A stretch of 15,127 bases of DNA from JANYHY01 sp043784605 (GTDB lineage: Bacteria; Myxococcota_A; Polyangia; Polyangiales; Polyangiaceae). Positions 5,710 through 13,106 of this stretch are shown piece by piece; within the stretch, counting starts at the first letter, position 1; the number at the start of each line of letters is the position of its first letter. The notes under the pieces were generated by a model. The model was not told where the DNA came from and ran no database searches. It saw only the letters and a program-made list of their open reading frames with translations. Both the position numbers and the translations under genes were made by a program. The stretch lies in NCBI GenBank assembly GCA_043784605.1, contig JAYVYD010000183.1, positions 1 through 15,127 of the forward strand, given 5' to 3'.

Positions 5710-8700
5710 GCTGCCAGCTCCGCGATCGCCCGCGCTACGGGCTCCCACGAGAGACCGCGCATGTACGTGTGGCTCACGTGACCGTCGTCACCCATTGCGT
5801 AGAGGTGAAGCCAGCCGTTGTCGACGAGATCGCGCACCGATGCGTGCTTCTCGAGGATGCCGTTCATCGCCTCGATGGGTGCTTCGATGATGACGTTCAA
5901 GCGCATCGGCTCGTGAACGAACCGCTCGCCGTCGTGGACGGACTGCCACGGCAGGCCCACGCGCAGGTCGCCTCCGTTGCCTTCCAGGACGCCGACGGTA
6001 CCCACCACGTTGTGGAGGACCTTGTTCCCGCAGCCGAAGACGCGGTTGTCGACGGTGGACGCGTAGTACTGGAGGTTGATCCAGCTTGCCACGACCATCG
6101 GAGCCGTCATCACCAGCTCGAGGACCTTGAAACCTTCGTCTTCGCGCCATGCGTACGAGTGCAGGAACGCGCGGCCCTCGAGGTCCACATCGGCGGTGCG
6201 AGATCGCGGCGCGACGATGAAGGCGGCACACCCAGCGAGACCCCACTCGGGGCGCACTTGCGACCAGTCGCGGCTCCGCGCGACGAGCCCCGTGTTGCCG
6301 GCCTGGTCCGGTGTCTCGTGCAACAGCGGCGCTCGCAAACCGCGAGCCCGTCCGCTCGCGTCGGCCAGCCTCGCGTCCAGCCGTTCGAGATCGGTCGCGT
6401 GCGTCGTCGGGATGACGTGGCGGTCGAAGATGCGGACCTCGTCCGTCGTCGTGTCGTGGAGGCACCCGAGGAAGATCGTGTCCTCTGGGATGATGATGCC
6501 GCAGTTGGCGAGCGCCTCACGCACCTGCGGCTCGTTGAGCACGGCGGCAGCGACTCGCGCATTCGCTTCACCCGTGTGCCCGCCGCACGCGCCGCAGTCG
6601 AGCCCAGCAGCGTGAGGGTTGTTCACCGTCGTTGAGCCGTGGCCAACGAGCATGACGAGGCGTGCGAAGTTCGACGTAAGCGACATACCGCGCAGCAGAC
6701 CTTCGGCCATGCCCGCCCGCTGCTCCTCCGTCAGCCCGACCTGCCGCCCCGCGTGCGTGCGCCGTTCCAAGCTGGGGCCGAGTTGGACGCTCGCGTCGAG
6801 GTTGTCGTGAGACGGATGCGGCACTGGTCTCGTGAGCCCCAGCGCGTCGGCGAGCAACTTCGGCGCGAAGGCGAGGCCCACGGGGCCAACGAAGCTGAAG
6901 CACGCGATGGCTCCTGACTTGAAGGTCTTCCACGCGATCTGCGCGCGCCTTCGAGCAATGCGTGTCTCCGCGACCCGTTGCGCAAAGTCGCCGGACGCTC
7001 CGACTACCGACTCCACGATCGTTGCGCCCGTGGTGAGCAGTACGGGGCACTGCGAGAGCCCGCGCTCGTGGCCGAGCGGAACGTACTCGATGGGGAACCC
7101 GAAGAAGCCGGCAAACCCGATCGTCTCGCACGCCGGCTCGGCGGCCTCGAAGGCGCGGCGATAGACCTCTGAGCGAACGTCGATGCAGAACGCTGCCTGG
7201 ACCGGCGGCCGCACCCTGGAAGACTTCGGGGTCTTTGCCGGGCCGAACTGGCCGATCAGAGTCTCCTGCCACGTCTTCTCGTATGCGGACTGCAAGACGA
7301 GGTCGATGGCTTGCTCGCTCGCAGGAGAGGCGTCGCTTCGTGCGCTGTACGCCTCGAGGGCAGTAGCCCAAGCCCCAACCACTCCTTGGCTCGCGAAAGA
7401 CTCGAGCAGCACGACCTCCCAAGCGAGGCGGATCGCGAGGAGTTGCTCTAGCGTGTCGTCCTTTTTTTTCCCGTAGAGCTCCCGTTCCCAGACGAGGTGG
7501 CGCGCGTAGGCGGCCCAACCGCCGATGCTGTAGAGGAGGCGCTGAAGGTAGGCATCGAGGTCGTTGCCGGAGATCCCCAAACGAGCGACGGTGGCTTCGA
7601 TTGCGCGCGGTGCGTCCGCGGGAAGACTGTCGACGAGCCGTCGGAAATCGCTCGCTCCATGGACCTCAGGGGTCGCATCAAGCACGGCTTCGGCCCGCCA
7701 TGCGTCGTACGGCGCGAGTGTTCGCCACGGGGAGGGCCAGGAGGCTTGCCCTTGGTCGAAGTAGGTCGCCGCCCACGAGCCCACGCGCTCGACCACGAGC
7801 TGCGCCCAGTCAATCCCGGTCTTGTCGGTCACCACGTCTGCGACGGTGGGCAACGGCCTCGGATGCTTGCCATCGCCTTCGCGCGCGCGCTCCATGAATC
7901 GCAGATCGGAAGGAAGACCAGGCAGCCCTTGCGCACGCGCCTCAGCAAGAGCCGCTTGGAGGTGCGTCGCGCCGATTCGTCCCGACGAAAGCGCCTCGGC
8001 GTAAAAACTACGCGGCATCGTCATCGTGGCGCCGGCGACGCGCGCCATGGTCGCGGCCGCATTGGCGAACGAGCGATCCGCAAGGCCCAAGAACGGGTTC
8101 ACCGCGACGAAGTGCTCGAGCGGCCAGACTGGCGCGAAGCCTCGCGTCACGCGCGAGACCGAGAGGTCGATAGCCGCCGTGGGAAGGACTGCCAACGCCA
8201 GGTGCCGGTCATTTCCACCGGATGTGCCCCAACGCGCTGAGGGCCGAGAAACGGGCAGCCGCGCAGCGCCGATCAAGCGATCGAAGTACGCGTTGGCGTA
8301 CAGGCCAGTGCGCGCCTGGACGTAAACCCTCCGCAGGACGCGCGAGGTCGAGAGCGACGGCAGCATGATCTGGACGAAGCTCACGAGCCCAAATCCCAAG
8401 AGCACGGCGATCGCCAGCCCCAGCGTAATCGCGCCAGGCGCCGCGGCCTCGGGAATCGCACGACCGAGCGCGACCGAGCCGCCGAGCTCCAGGGCAAAGA
8501 ACGAGAGCGCGGTCGCCGCCGCCGACAGGGTCGACTGGCCAAAGACCCGGACACTAAGCTCTCCGCGGAGCCCCTGAGCGATGAGATGCCCGAGGCCGAG
8601 GGTGAGCACAGAACCTAGCGCGACGCTCGTCGGGCGCGCGAGGACTGCGAATCCCAGCAGTCTCCCGACTCCCCAGACCAGGCCTGCCGCAAGCAAGAAG

Positions 8701-9818
8701 CTGACGAGCATCGAGACGAGTCCGACCCTCGCGTCCTTCTCCGGCACCCGCGCCGCTCGCTGGGTGTCGACTGCGCTGCCCGACGAGAGGAACGCGTGCG
8801 CTTTGTAGAACGAGTGAGCAACGAGGTGCACGATCGCGACCGAGTACGCGCCGATGCCGCAAAGCAGGAGCATGAACCCCATGTGGGCCGCGCTCGAGTA
8901 GGCTAGCGCAGTCTTCATTCGGCTCTCGGTGACGAGCACCACCGAAGCGAACGCCGCCGTGAAGCCTCCGACGACGATGAGAGCGCCGAGCGCTGGCGCG
9001 GACAGCTGCACGATGCCCGCGAGCCTCACGACGAGGAAGGTGCCGCCGTTGAGGATCCCCGCGTGGAGCAGAGCGGAGACCGGCGTTGGCGTCTCTTGCA
9101 TCTCGGCGAGCCAGCCGTGAGCTGGGAACTGCGCTGCTTTGAGGGCGGCGGAGAGCACGATCAAGAGAGCCGCGGCATGAATGGCGATGGGGACTTCGCC
9201 ACGCTCGGCGATCTCGCGTGCATGCAGGAGCAGCGCGCCGATGTCTCCTGTACCCAGCGCTCGAACGAGCACTACAGAAGCTGCGACCAGACACGCGTCA
9301 CCGGCGCGCGCGACGACGAACTTCTTGCGCGCTGCGACGATCGCACCGCGGCGATCGGGGTAGAAGAGCAGGAGCCTATGGAGCGCCATGCTCGTCGCGA
9401 TCCACATGACCACGAGCTGCACCAGGTTGCCCGAGAGCACGAGGAGCGTGACGCACCCGACGGTGAGGGCCAGGTCTCCCATGAAGACCGCCTGTCGCTC
9501 GTCGCCGTCCAGGTAGTTGCGACTGAACTCGAGGACCGCAGCGCCGAGCGCAGCAACGAGGCAGAACATCACGGCGCTCAGCCCATCGACGCGCAGAGAG
9601 AACCCAAGGCCGCCTCCACCCAGCAGTGAGCTTACGAGCGGAGCGCGCATCGAGGCGAGGACTGCCGTTGCGCACGCGACGATGAGCGTCACCCGAGTTG
9701 CGGCGCGTGTAGCGCGAAGCGCCAGCCTCGGGTGCTTGCCCGAGTCGAGGTGCGCGGCGAGCGACGCCAGGGCGAGCGATAGCGGAGCGAGGAGCGGGAA
9801 GAGGGGTGCGAAGTCCAC
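5706..9818 (-). CDS. dabB-dabA: fused DabB-DabA inorganic carbon transporter (NuoL-like domain plus DUF2309 domain)
   Basis: One frame of about 1370 codons encodes both subunits of the DAB complex, which is thought to use an ion gradient to drive one-way hydration of CO2 to bicarbonate at the membrane. Residues about 1-520 are DabB, a polytopic NuoL/MrpA-like protein with the segments KAAQFPAHGWLAEMQETPTP (about 227-246), ALLHAGILNGGTFLV and ALAYSSAAHMGFM. Residues about 522-541 (PVSRPSARWGTSGGND) form a linker. DabA follows, beginning with PVWPLEHFVAVNPFLGL. Its zinc ligands are all present: C878 and D880 (CIDVRSE), H1060 (GHGS) and C1075 (DCGACGG). The 15-residue H-to-C spacing equals that of Halothiobacillus DabA (C351, D353, H524, C539). 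GTG 9818 is the preferred start, because the longer TTG frame overlaps the LysR start. The two subunits are normally separate genes. A poly-A tract (7462-7469) lies in the DabA part. Confidence 0.93.
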   Translation of the reverse strand: MDFAPLFPLLAPLSLALASLAAHLDSGKHPRLALRATRAATRVTLIVACATAVLASMRAPLVSSLLGGGGLGFSLRVDGLSAVMFCLVAALGAAVLEFSRNYLDGDERQAVFMGDLALTVGCVTLLVLSGNLVQLVVMWIATSMALHRLLLFYPDRRGAIVAARKKFVVARAGDACLVAASVVLVRALGTGDIGALLLHAREIAERGEVPIAIHAAALLIVLSAALKAAQFPAHGWLAEMQETPTPVSALLHAGILNGGTFLVVRLAGIVQLSAPALGALIVVGGFTAAFASVVLVTESRMKTALAYSSAAHMGFMLLLCGIGAYSVAIVHLVAHSFYKAHAFLSSGSAVDTQRAARVPEKDARVGLVSMLVSFLLAAGLVWGVGRLLGFAVLARPTSVALGSVLTLGLGHLIAQGLRGELSVRVFGQSTLSAAATALSFFALELGGSVALGRAIPEAAAPGAITLGLAIAVLLGFGLVSFVQIMLPSLSTSRVLRRVYVQARTGLYANAYFDRLIGAARLPVSRPSARWGTSGGNDRHLALAVLPTAAIDLSVSRVTRGFAPVWPLEHFVAVNPFLGLADRSFANAAATMARVAGATMTMPRSFYAEALSSGRIGATHLQAALAEARAQGLPGLPSDLRFMERAREGDGKHPRPLPTVADVVTDKTGIDWAQLVVERVGSWAATYFDQGQASWPSPWRTLAPYDAWRAEAVLDATPEVHGASDFRRLVDSLPADAPRAIEATVARLGISGNDLDAYLQRLLYSIGGWAAYARHLVWERELYGKKKDDTLEQLLAIRLAWEVVLLESFASQGVVGAWATALEAYSARSDASPASEQAIDLVLQSAYEKTWQETLIGQFGPAKTPKSSRVRPPVQAAFCIDVRSEVYRRAFEAAEPACETIGFAGFFGFPIEYVPLGHERGLSQCPVLLTTGATIVESVVGASGDFAQRVAETRIARRRAQIAWKTFKSGAIACFSFVGPVGLAFAPKLLADALGLTRPVPHPSHDNLDASVQLGPSLERRTHAGRQVGLTEEQRAGMAEGLLRGMSLTSNFARLVMLVGHGSTTVNNPHAAGLDCGACGGHTGEANARVAAAVLNEPQVREALANCGIIIPEDTIFLGCLHDTTTDEVRIFDRHVIPTTHATDLERLDARLADASGRARGLRAPLLHETPDQAGNTGLVARSRDWSQVRPEWGLAGCAAFIVAPRSRTADVDLEGRAFLHSYAWREDEGFKVLELVMTAPMVVASWINLQYYASTVDNRVFGCGNKVLHNVVGTVGVLEGNGGDLRVGLPWQSVHDGERFVHEPMRLNVIIEAPIEAMNGILEKHASVRDLVDNGWLHLYAMGDDGHVSHTYMRGLSWEPVARAIAELAA

Positions 9819-9897
9819 ACCTAAGATGTACGGACTCTGGATTGATTGCTCCAATAGATTGAATTGAACGTATCGTTCGTCCTGGTAGAACGACGAG
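9819..9897. promoter_or_regulatory. divergent promoter region and candidate LysR operator of the dab operon
   Basis: This 79-bp spacer is AT-richer than its surroundings. It holds a perfect GAACG-TAT-CGTTC dyad at 9866-9878 and a second pairing of the same half-site, CGTTC (9874-9878) with GAACG (9888-9892). There is also a smaller CAAT-AG-ATTG palindrome at 9852-9861. Three GAACG-type half-sites in a row are a plausible binding array for the divergent LysR protein. I could not fix -10/-35 boxes with confidence. Confidence 0.45.
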
Positions 9898-10806
9898 ATG
9901 ATCAACTTTCACCACCTCCACTACTTCTGGGCCGTCGCGCACGAGGAGCACCTGACGCGGGCGGCCGAGCGGCTCCACGTATCGCAGTCAGCCGTCTCGA
10001 TGCAGATCCAGAAGCTAGAGGCTGAGCTAGGCCACGCGCTGTTCGAGCGGCGCGGCAAGCGACTTGTGTTGACCGAGGCCGGTCGCATCGCGCTGGACCA
10101 TGCTGACGCGATCTTCGCTCGAGGCGCGGATTTGGTGAACGCCCTCGGTGAAGGAGGACGCGAGCGGCGCGTGCTCCGCGTCGGATCGTTGGCGACGCTA
10201 TCGAGGAACTTCCAGCTGCAATTCCTCAAGCCGCTCTTCAAGCGAGACGACGTGGAGATCGTGGTCCGGTCGGGGGGCTTCGCGGACATGCTCAGGGCGC
10301 TGGAGGCTCACCTCATCGACGTCCTCCTCGCCAACGTCGCGCCGACGCGGGACGCTGCCACGCCCTGGGTTGCTCATCCGATCGCCAAGCAAGCGGTCAG
10401 CCTCGTCGGACACCCAACCAGGAAGAAGCGGCCGAAGAGTCTGATGGCGCTCCTTGCCAGCGAACCTCTCGTTCTTCCGGCCGCAGAGAGCAGCATTCGC
10501 GCCGGGTTCGACGCCCTCGTTGACCGCCTCGGCGTCCGGCCCCGGATCGCCGCAGAGGTCGATGACATGGCGATGTTGCGTCTGCTCGCTCGCGAGCGAA
10601 TCGGCCTCGCGGTGGTGCCGTCGATCGTCGTGCAGGACGAGCTTCGCGCGGGCGTCTTGGTCGAGATCGCGCCTCTGCCGCTCGTGGAGACGTTCTTCGC
10701 GATCACGCTCGCAAGGCGATTGCCGAACCCGTTGCTCAAGTCGCTCATCCGCGAGAGCGACGACGACGCAGACACGCGAGGACGGCGCGCTCGGTCGGCG
10801 ACCTAG
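9898..10806 (+). CDS. LysR family regulator (NhaR-like) divergent from dabBA
   Basis: A 302-aa LysR-type regulator. The N-terminus MINFHHLHYFWAVAHEEHLT, followed by RAAERLHVSQSAVSMQIQKL (helix-turn-helix, about residues 18-42), has the HHLHYFW signature of the NhaR-like branch, which often accompanies ion transporters. The effector domain starts near residue 93 (VLRVGSLATLSRNF). It includes RIGLAVVPSIVV (about residues 233-244), which is typical of the second lobe. ATG 9898 follows a weak ACGACGAG. It is divergent from dabBA with a 79-bp spacer, so it most likely controls that operon, perhaps in response to inorganic carbon or an ion. LysR regulators are also found beside DAB genes in autotrophs. 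The last ~18 residues are charged and overlap the edge of a truncated LysR gene on the other strand. Confidence 0.93.
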   Translation: MINFHHLHYFWAVAHEEHLTRAAERLHVSQSAVSMQIQKLEAELGHALFERRGKRLVLTEAGRIALDHADAIFARGADLVNALGEGGRERRVLRVGSLATLSRNFQLQFLKPLFKRDDVEIVVRSGGFADMLRALEAHLIDVLLANVAPTRDAATPWVAHPIAKQAVSLVGHPTRKKRPKSLMALLASEPLVLPAAESSIRAGFDALVDRLGVRPRIAAEVDDMAMLRLLARERIGLAVVPSIVVQDELRAGVLVEIAPLPLVETFFAITLARRLPNPLLKSLIRESDDDADTRGRRARSAT

Positions 10807-11036
10807 ACGGCTCGTTGAGGATCGGCGACACGCGACCGTAGAACGCATGACCATCGTCCGTCGCGGAGACGCTGCGCGTGCGTGCGTACGAGGAGCCGAC
10901 CGCCGAGCCTCGTCTCGAGCTTCTGCACGCGGAGGCTCACGGCGTTGGTCGTGAGCCTGAGGTGTTTCGCGGCGTGCGTGAAGCCGCTTGCCTCGAAGAC
11001 CGCAGCGAACGCGCCCAGTTCGTCGAGGTCCGACAT
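10803..11036 (-). pseudogene. truncated, frameshifted LysR family regulator
   Basis: From ATG 11036 the minus strand encodes a normal LysR DNA-binding domain: MSDLDELGAFAAVFEASGFT, HAAKHLRLTTNAVSLRVQKL, then ETRLGGRLLVRT. The frame then degrades and stops at 10803. Shifting one base at about 10880 restores the expected continuation (SVSATDDGHAFYGRVSPILN), which then runs into the 3' end of the dab LysR gene with no effector domain. The gene is thus frameshifted and also missing about two thirds of its length. It converges with the dab regulator and belongs to a different LysR subgroup, so it is not a duplicate of that gene. Confidence 0.8.
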
Positions 11037-11046
11037 CCGTCTTGTC

Positions 11047-11063
11047 GTCACGCATTTGGTGAC
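11047..11063. promoter_or_regulatory. possible old LysR-type site GTCAC-N7-GTGAC
   Basis: A perfect inverted repeat, GTCAC-N7-GTGAC, lies just upstream of the truncated LysR gene, about 11 bp before its ATG. It resembles an autoregulatory LysR site. With the regulator broken it is probably a relic. Confidence 0.3.
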
Positions 11064-11069
11064 AGTGAA

Positions 11070-11266
11070 TCAAGCACTAGGGTTGTTCCGCGAGACTCGG
11101 ATGAGCGTGCGCAGCGCGCGAGCAATCGCATCCCGCGCGATGTACTCGTTCGCGGCACGTTTCGAGCGTGCGAGTCGCTCCGTCACGTCGAATCGGCTAG
11201 CTCTCGCTCCGGGAGACGCACGACCGTGCGCGTGTATGGGTCTCTTCCTCTGCGTGCTCTCGTCAT
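11070..11266 (-). pseudogene. possible frameshifted ribbon-helix-helix (CopG-like) small protein
   Basis: From ATG 11266, eight bases after the stop of the calcium-binding protein gene, the minus strand reads a 27-codon frame containing TRTVVRLPERELADS, which looks like the strand and first helix of a ribbon-helix-helix DNA-binding protein. It stops at 11183. One frame over, the sequence continues as TERLARSKRAANEYIARDAI, then ARALRTLIRV, and ends at 11070; this resembles the second helix (xxNEYIxxAIxxAL) of the same fold. A single-base shift near 11195 would join them into about 65 residues. It could be a broken antitoxin-like or regulatory gene, or a chance reading. Confidence 0.35.
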
Positions 11267-11273
11267 CTTCGCG

Positions 11274-11627
11274 TTACCCCCGTCCTCGCAGCCACGCTCG
11301 GTATGCCTCGATCCACTCCGCACCAACTGGCCTCGGCGACGGCAGCGGGAGGTCTGCGATCCCGACGGCCAGCTTCTTCTTGCCTCGCGTGCACACGGCG
11401 ACGATGCGATTGTCGTCGCGTTGGTCAATCGCGTCGACGGCAACGCGTACGCCGAGCACCTCGGTCTCGAACGGCAACTGGAGGCGCTCCTCGAACATCG
11501 TGAACCAGCCCGTCGCTTGCTCCGACTCGTCGTAGGCGTCGATGGTCGCTTCCTCGATCATCTCGGCGAGCCGCGCCTTGGAGATGCGGCTCGCTGCCTT
11601 CTTTGCCGCCTGCTTCTTCGGGGTCAC
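11274..11627 (-). CDS. CcbP-type calcium-binding protein
   Basis: A 117-aa acidic protein matching the CcbP (Calci_bind_CcbP) family, named after a calcium-binding protein of the cyanobacterium Anabaena. A lysine/alanine-rich start (residues 1-20) precedes the domain. Characteristic segments are ATIDAYDESEQATGWFTMFE (about 27-46), LPFETEVLGVRV (about 51-62), IVAVCTRGKKK (about 75-85) and DLPLPSPRPVGAEWIEAYR (about 92-110). GTG 11627 is used as start because it overlaps the stop of the upstream P-loop gene as GTGA, showing translational coupling. The protein is cytoplasmic. The family is thought to buffer or sense Ca2+, but whether this copy binds calcium is not shown by the sequence alone. 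The family call is from recognised patterns. Confidence 0.85.
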   Translation of the reverse strand: MTPKKQAAKKAASRISKARLAEMIEEATIDAYDESEQATGWFTMFEERLQLPFETEVLGVRVAVDAIDQRDDNRIVAVCTRGKKKLAVGIADLPLPSPRPVGAEWIEAYRAWLRGRG

Positions 11628-12448
11628 GGTCGGCCTCGCGGCGCGAGTGCACGCTTGATGCGCGTGAGCGCCTTCTTGGTGCCGGCATCCTTCGGATCGG
11701 ACAGATCGGCCACCACGGCGGTGACCTTTGTGCGGTGCGCGAATCGGCCCAGAACAGCGGCGCGCACGTCATCGTCGCTCCGAATCCGGGCGATCTCGTC
11801 GAGCATCCGCTCCGCCGCAGCGCGATCGTCGCGCACGCGCACGTTGACGACGACGAGGCCGGCGCGCTCTAGACCTTGGTGCGTTGGCGCCAGCTCCCAG
11901 TTCGCCCGCGCATGCCCCTTGGCGGCGAAGAAGCTCTCCCCATGGATCGCGGCGGCTCTTCCGATGACCTCTCGCGCTCGACTCCCGGCGAACGCCGCGA
12001 TCGCGGGGCGGCCTCCGACTCCGAGCAGGATCTCCTCGAGCGCAGACGCGGCCGGCGTGCGCCGCTTGGTCCGTCGTAGAAGCGAGCTGCCGGCAGGGAG
12101 CGGCGGCGCGACGAACACCTCGAGGTCGACGTAGTCGACGGGGCAGTCACCTTCGATGAGGACGGCCTTCGAGTAATCGCTCATGACGTTGCTGCAGAAG
12201 AAGCCGTCGCCGTCCTCTTCCTCGGCCGGAAAGTCGAAGCGCGCGGCACCCGATGTGCCCGCTTCGCGATAGCGCCGCAGCTCTGCGTCGCGCGCGGGCG
12301 CGGACTCGACGGACTCGTCGAGGTCGTCGTCGCGCCGGCAGCGGACCGTGATCGCCGGCCCGTCGAACGCGCCGAGGATCGCCTCGACCAGAATCGTCTT
12401 CCCCGAGCCGTCCGGCCCGGCCACGTGGATGTACGCGCGCTCGATCAT
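11624..12448 (-). CDS. P-loop NTPase of unknown role
   Basis: A 274-aa protein with a Walker A motif GPDGSGKT at residues 11-18, directly after a hydrophobic strand (AYIHVA). It therefore binds ATP or GTP. The segment KAVLIEGDCPVDYVDLEVFV (about 94-113) is the likely Walker B/second-strand region. This layout recalls the MobB/UreG-like SIMIBI NTPases that handle cofactors or metals. The acidic stretch FPAEEEDGDG (about 73-82) may be a loop. The C-terminal third (about 185-274) is helical and basic at the end. It overlaps the start of the CcbP gene, so the two are made together and may act on the same process, possibly calcium-dependent. I do not recognise a named family. ATG 12448 has only a weak ribosome binding site. 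Confidence 0.8.
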   Translation of the reverse strand: MIERAYIHVAGPDGSGKTILVEAILGAFDGPAITVRCRRDDDLDESVESAPARDAELRRYREAGTSGAARFDFPAEEEDGDGFFCSNVMSDYSKAVLIEGDCPVDYVDLEVFVAPPLPAGSSLLRRTKRRTPAASALEEILLGVGGRPAIAAFAGSRAREVIGRAAAIHGESFFAAKGHARANWELAPTHQGLERAGLVVVNVRVRDDRAAAERMLDEIARIRSDDDVRAAVLGRFAHRTKVTAVVADLSDPKDAGTKKALTRIKRALAPRGRP

Positions 12449-12511
12449 CTGCCCGACGGAAGGCCTACCACAGGGGCGGCATCGACTTCTCGCCGCCTGC
12501 TAACCGATGGG

Positions 12512-12772
12512 TCACCGGGTCGGTACGAGGCGGTCATTGAAGTATCGCCCCATGGTCTCGGTCGTCGCCTTGACCACGCGGGTCCCGGGCTCCTCGAAGA
12601 GCATCGGCGTGGGATCGACCTTGTAGAACGCGTCGTACCAGTCGGTCGTGCCGAGCAGCAAGTCAAGGCGATGCCGCCACGACTCGGGGATCTTCCCCGA
12701 CCGCGTGAGCAACCGGTTCACGCCGCTGTCGAGTGGGAAGAGGATCGAGAGATCGATCGCGCGTGCGGATGC
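12512..12772 (-). pseudogene. C-terminal fragment of a TcmP (three-Cys-motif partner) protein
   Basis: The last ~86 codons of this frame read ARAIDLSILFPLDSGVNRLL, then GKIPESWRHRLDLLLGTTDW and YDAFYKVDPTPMLFEE, and end at 12512. This is the C-terminal pattern of TcmP proteins (AIDLWxLFPL...NRLL...IPExWxxRLDxxFGTxDWxxAFY). The remaining two thirds of the family, including the nucleotide-binding-like N-terminus, are absent. Upstream of about 12772 the frame turns to noise and a fragment of an SDR gene begins at once. No start codon or ribosome binding site belongs to it. I read it as a deletion scar. TcmP genes usually partner with a three-Cys-motif gene in mobile defence-like contexts; no partner is visible here. 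Confidence 0.65.
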
Positions 12773-12774
12773 TT

Positions 12775-12978
12775 TCAACAAACGGTGACAGCGCTGGCGG
12801 CGACCGACGCAGGTCGAGACGAACTGGCGGCCACGCTCGCCAAGGCGTCGCAAGTATTCAAGCTCTCCGCGTTTCGCCCGGCGAGGACGAGCTTCGCGCC
12901 GCGCGCCGACGACAGAGCGCTGCCGATACCGCCCGCCGCGCCGATGACGAAGACGAGAGAAGTGAAAGAGGGATTCAT
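12775..12978 (-). pseudogene. N-terminal fragment of a short-chain dehydrogenase (SDR)
   Basis: From ATG 12978 the frame encodes FTSLVFVIGAAGGIGSAL followed by ARGAKLVLAGRNAESL: the first strand, the GxxxGIG dinucleotide-binding loop and the second strand of an SDR. About seven residues normally present between the GIG helix and ARGAKLV are missing. After residue ~40 the sequence is no longer SDR-like, and it stops at 12775 after 67 codons, against about 250 for a real SDR. The catalytic Ser-Tyr-Lys part is gone. It abuts the TcmP fragment, so one deletion probably joined the two. It might still be translated but cannot be an enzyme. Confidence 0.65.
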
Positions 12979-13106
12979 GAGAGCGGCTCCGGGAGCGTCC
13001 AAGCGGAAAGCGGAGGCATGGGGTCGGCGGTCGGTGGAGCCCCCCGTCAACCTCACGCGCCCCGGGCACGCCCGCTTCGCCGAGTTGTGAGACTCGCGCT
13101 CGCGCA

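Noticed and set aside
5277..6635. Long plus-strand open frame (452 codons) opposite dabA
   Set aside because: It lies wholly antisense to strongly conserved DabA and carbonic-anhydrase-like coding sequence. Its translation is Arg/His/Val-rich with no motif; it is a GC-driven shadow.
9819..9905. Longer dabBA start at TTG 9905
   Set aside because: It would overlap the start codon of the divergent LysR gene and cover the whole regulatory spacer. The extra 29 residues are not DabB-like.
12425..13090. Plus-strand open frame of 221 codons
   Set aside because: It is antisense to the TcmP and SDR fragments, which have clear family patterns; it has no pattern of its own.
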